Shown: piece after piece, positions 61,234-64,000 of the stretch | How positions within the stretch are numbered: position 1 is the first letter of the stretch | How the letters are laid out: every line of letters begins with the position of its first letter | From: Paramecium octaurelia | Lineage: Eukaryota; Ciliophora; Oligohymenophorea; Peniculida; Parameciidae | Assembly (NCBI GenBank): GCA_905182995.1 | Contig: CAJJDP010000036.1 | Coordinates: forward strand, 540,502 to 604,501 | Length of the DNA stretch: 64,000 nucleotides | Reading direction: 5' to 3' | The notes under the pieces: model-generated | Seen by the model: the letters and a program-made list of their open reading frames with translations, nothing else | Database searches by the model: none | Told to the model about the DNA's origin: nothing | Translations under genes and position numbers: made by a program

Positions 61234-62520
61234 ATTTGATTCAATGATATAATTTTTGAATCATCCTTAGAACATCCACCAGAAGTTTGATTTAAGAATT
61301 TGGCTAATTAACAAGGAAATTTTTGAATTTCAACAAATAATTTATAATTCAAGATATCAGTATATTTTTAAAAGACGGACTCAATTTATATTAAGGAACT
61401 GAAACACTTTCTCATTAGATTGAAAACTGAAGAACAATATCTTAATCACTAGTAGAATTAAAGGAAATTATTAGATTATCTAAATTATAGTTGTCTCATT
61501 AAATAAAACATCATATTAGGATAGGCCAAATTAGACATTATATTATACTCTTTAAGAACCTAAGTTAAATGCTTTTGGGTAAAATGTACAATAAGTTCCT
61601 GTCAAACCCCTAATTTATTCCTTAAACTGGTGGAACACCTAGATGTAATTTAATTTTAATATAAGGAGAGTGAAATGCCATAAGAAAAACTAGGCCTAAG
61701 CCTTTGATTTTTCTATATCGTAGCTTATGAAAATACATCTTTGTTTTTGCTATCTAGGTAAACTTTACAATACCTATTTTTTTTTTTATAATTAAGAGTT
61801 TTTGTATTTTAAAAGAATATTCATCTTCATTAAAAAATTGAATAAATTTTTTTTAAATTATTTTATATTGTAATCTATCAATTAGGAAATTCTATAAAAG
61901 TTGTTGTAGGGGTTGGAAAGTTTAACCTCAATAGTTTAATATTTCTAACTTAAACCTGATATTTAAACCAACATTAATATCTTTTTTGAGCAATTATTAC
62001 TATTCAATAATTTGATTTAAAGGTGAAAATTTTAAATGCTTCCTCGAAATTAATTTTCTACTTTTGAAAGGATTTTGATCAAATTTTTCAATATCAAAAA
62101 ATTGGTTAACTTGCTGCTCCAAAGTGTCTATTTCTCATCTGTTTTTGAAGGAATTGTCTATATTTTCACATAAAGTAAAAAAAATGGATGTGTGTAATTT
62201 TATATATTAATTAGAAATAATAACAAATTTTCATTGTTTATATTATTAAATTTAGTTCTTTTGTATCAAACTTCTTCTTTATTACATAATTCCCTCAAGT
62301 CTATGCCAGATTGATTAAAAAATTCTCCTTTCTTGATTAGAGCATCTTATGATTAAAATATTAGCTATTTTGATATTAAAAGGATAGTGACAATTGAAGG
62401 AACTAAATAATAATGAAATATAAATACCACTTTCTAAAACATTATTCTTAAATACTGAAGGGTAAAATTATGATGAAAAATCTTTATCACAATTCTCTGT
62501 CCATTGTAATAATAAAAATA
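61234..62520. other. Gene-poor AT-rich sequence
   Basis: No complete gene. Short minus-strand coding-like pieces lie at about 61430-61640 (GVPPVQGINQGFDRNLLY), possibly the eroded upstream part of the membrane protein. The rest is AT-rich and TGA-interrupted. Confidence 0.35.
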
Positions 62521-63311
62521 ATGAAACACTCAATTTCATTTCTTAAAATATTATTTTTAAGATCAGTCCTATACCAAAATTGTATGACTGACAATGAGAA
62601 TGATTGTATATATTCAGATTTTTAAATTGTGGGAACAATCAAATCAAATACTGGTACATGTGGCTCAGGTTCTAAAAATGTATTTATGGGGCCATTTGGT
62701 TTATAAACTTTAGTTACTTATCATATTCCCTACCTTATCCCCAACAAATTAGTGGACCTTTCACTTGGAATATGGAAGTTTGACTCTTGGGATCATGAAG
62801 TATTAGAGATTCGGATAAATAATGATCTAATGGGTAAATTGGAAGCAGAAACTCATGATTATCCCAACTTATGCGGAATTGAAAATTGGGGAGATCACCT
62901 TTACCCTTTTTCCTTTTAGTATTATCTAACAGATACTCATTTTACATTAACATTAAAAGACTTTTTAGATTAAGGCATAGCTGATGGTACGTGTTGAATA
63001 ATTTTTAGAATCTTGGGGATTCAGAGATTTTGTTTTGAAAATTTCACCTCAATGTGTTAATTTTTATAGTGAATGTAATTATTCTGGAGAATTCTTCCAA
63101 ATATGCAAAGGTGATAAAACTACCAGATCTACAAACTTACCCTATGAGATAAAATCGATTATGATGGATTACGGCATCATTGTGAAAATAAAAGATCCAG
63201 ACTAGTTCGGAGGTGCTTTATAAGAGTTTTCGTCTTCATAACCCTGCATAGGTGCATATAAGGTACTCCTTTAAGAATCAACTTTAGTTCCCAAAATATA
63301 TTCCATAATGA
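62521..63311 (+). CDS. Secreted/extracellular protein with beta/gamma-crystallin-like C-terminus
   Basis: Introns 62987-63008 (22 nt) and 63263-63287 (25 nt) give an exact 248-codon frame (247 aa). The N-terminal ~20 residues (MKHSISFLKILFLRSVLYQ) resemble a weak signal peptide. Residues ~30-160 form a beta-rich domain (LSLGIWKFDSWDHEVLEI, then CGIENWGDHLYPF, LKDFLDQGIADESWGF) of a type common in ciliate extracellular proteins. Residues ~170-240 fit a beta/gamma-crystallin module: VNFYSECNYSGEFFQICKGD and VKIKDPDQFGGALQEF each show the Y/F-x6-G Greek-key pattern. Cysteine-rich, as expected outside the cell. This is the last gene before the telomere (~650 bp from it). Confidence 0.72.
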
Positions 63312-63657
63312 TATATAGATATAATTACATAACAAAAATTCATTTTTAAATTATTCAACCTTTGGATTCGAATCTTAATAGATTTCATTTAAAGATTATA
63401 AAAATTGGAAATATACAATTTCCAAAAATACTTATATTAACGAATGTGAAAAGGGGGTAATTGTTTTAAAATGAGTAAACTTTTCATTCCTGATGTATGG
63501 ACGAGGCTTAATGACTATTAGATTATCGTCAAAAATTATTTTTGGGTTGGTAGTGTAACTAGTTTTTAGTATTTGTTTAAAGTAAGTAATTTTTTTTAGT
63601 TAAGAAAAAACAATTGTGTGAATTTGAGAAAATCAGTAAAAATCAAAAAAAATTAAT
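63312..63657. other. AT-rich spacer before the subterminal block
   Basis: No supported gene. AT-rich and interrupted in all frames. The composition changes sharply at about 63655, where the GC-richer subterminal sequence starts. Confidence 0.4.
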
Positions 63658-63848
63658 CGGAGACCTAGACTAGAAGGCAACGAGTCCCGGTCCCTACAGG
63701 AAGACCTTCTACATGAAGGCCACTGGATTAGTAGTACCTCTAGAGAGACCGTGTGGAAGCCCGACTGTTTTGCTTGACTCGTTCTGCCTGTTGCTAGGTA
63801 TTAACTACCTTGAAGTGTGGTGGCCAAGTCACTCTGGGTATTAACTTG

Positions 63849-63889
63849 GTTAAAACGAACCTTACTTATGACCTACCTATACTGCGAGA
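63849..63889 (+). repeat. 41-bp direct repeat, unit 1
   Basis: Starts GTTAAAACGAACCTTAC and ends CTATACTGCGAGA. It matches unit 2 at 63896-63936 with a single C/G difference, at a period of 47 bases. Confidence 0.9.
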
Positions 63890-63895
63890 GTATTA

Positions 63896-63936
63896 GTTAA
63901 AACGAACCTTACTTATGACGTACCTATACTGCGAGA
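63896..63936 (+). repeat. 41-bp direct repeat, unit 2
   Basis: Second copy of the unit at 63849, differing at one base (GACGTACC instead of GACCTACC). Both units are preceded by a TATTA word, so the duplicated unit may be slightly longer. Confidence 0.9.
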
Positions 63937-63962
63937 CGCGAAGGCAAAAAATCCCCGGCTGT

Positions 63963-64000
63963 GGTTTGGGTTTTGGGTTTTGGGTTTGGGTTTGGGTTTG
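63963..64000 (+). repeat. Telomeric repeats (G3T3 with G3T4 variants)
   Basis: The last 38 bases are (GGTTT)GGGTTTTGGGTTTTGGG followed by GGGTTT units, running 5' to 3' towards the window end as the G-rich strand should. This places the window at the right end of a macronuclear chromosome. Paramecium telomeres mix G4T2 and G3T3; here G3T3 and G3T4 units are seen. Confidence 0.93.

Larger units (their letters stand above)
63658..63962. repeat. GC-richer structured subterminal block
   Basis: About 300 bp that differ in composition from the rest of the window. AGGCAACGAGTC near 63676 pairs with GACTCGTTCTGCCT near 63777 (two-base bulge), enclosing further hairpins such as CCTTCTACATGAAGG. Two 41-bp direct repeats follow, then the telomere. 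No open frame. It may be a subtelomeric repeat, a structured transcript or a chromosome-breakage-associated sequence. Confidence 0.65.

Overview
The window is the right end of a ciliate macronuclear chromosome, most likely Paramecium. TAA and TAG are read as glutamine inside clearly conserved proteins and TGA is the only stop. Genes are broken by very short introns (about 18-34 nt, GT..AG, usually GTA...TAG). Base composition is AT-rich, intergenic gaps are often under 100 bp, and the last 38 bases are G3T3/G3T4 telomeric repeats. A standard-code ORF scan shreds these genes, so the models below were built by hand with the ciliate code. Removal of the named introns restores one open frame of whole-codon length in most of them.
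Layout. 1-850: unresolved fragments. 850-10550: secreted GH25 lysozyme, coiled-coil protein, SPX-EXS (XPR1/SYG1-like) phosphate exporter, CCDC77-like coiled coil, a CTFxP-motif protein and an AGC kinase. 10650-25870: MFS transporter, a hypothetical protein, an ankyrin-anoctamin fusion, an AMPK/SNF1-like kinase with KA1-like tail, a C2 protein, a histidine phosphatase, a Na+/H+ exchanger and a ULK/ATG1-like kinase. 25900-33720: a chromatin block (ASF1, then a PWWP plus LEDGF-IBD-like protein) followed by a guanylate-binding-protein-like GTPase with a very long coiled coil.
33720-39890 is gene-poor. It contains an exact 1,252-bp tandem duplication split by one N, a small C2H2 zinc-finger gene with a QxLGGH-type helix, and eroded coding sequence. 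39890-51170 holds a free-methionine sulfoxide reductase, a P5A ATPase, a uridine-kinase-family protein, a START protein, EMG1/NEP1 and several coiled-coil or unknown proteins. 51309-53977 is a second exact duplication (1,334 bp) split by one N. Both N-split duplications look like unmerged contig overlaps.
From 53980 to the telomere gene density falls. This part has a 14-bp inverted-repeat element sharing words with the chromosome end, an eIF5B-like gene missing most of its GTPase domain, unresolved fragments, a two-TM protein, a membrane-protein fragment, and a secreted protein with a beta/gamma-crystallin-like end. It finishes in a structured, relatively GC-rich subterminal block with two 41-bp direct repeats and the telomere. 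I saw no tRNA, rRNA, CRISPR array or intact transposon.
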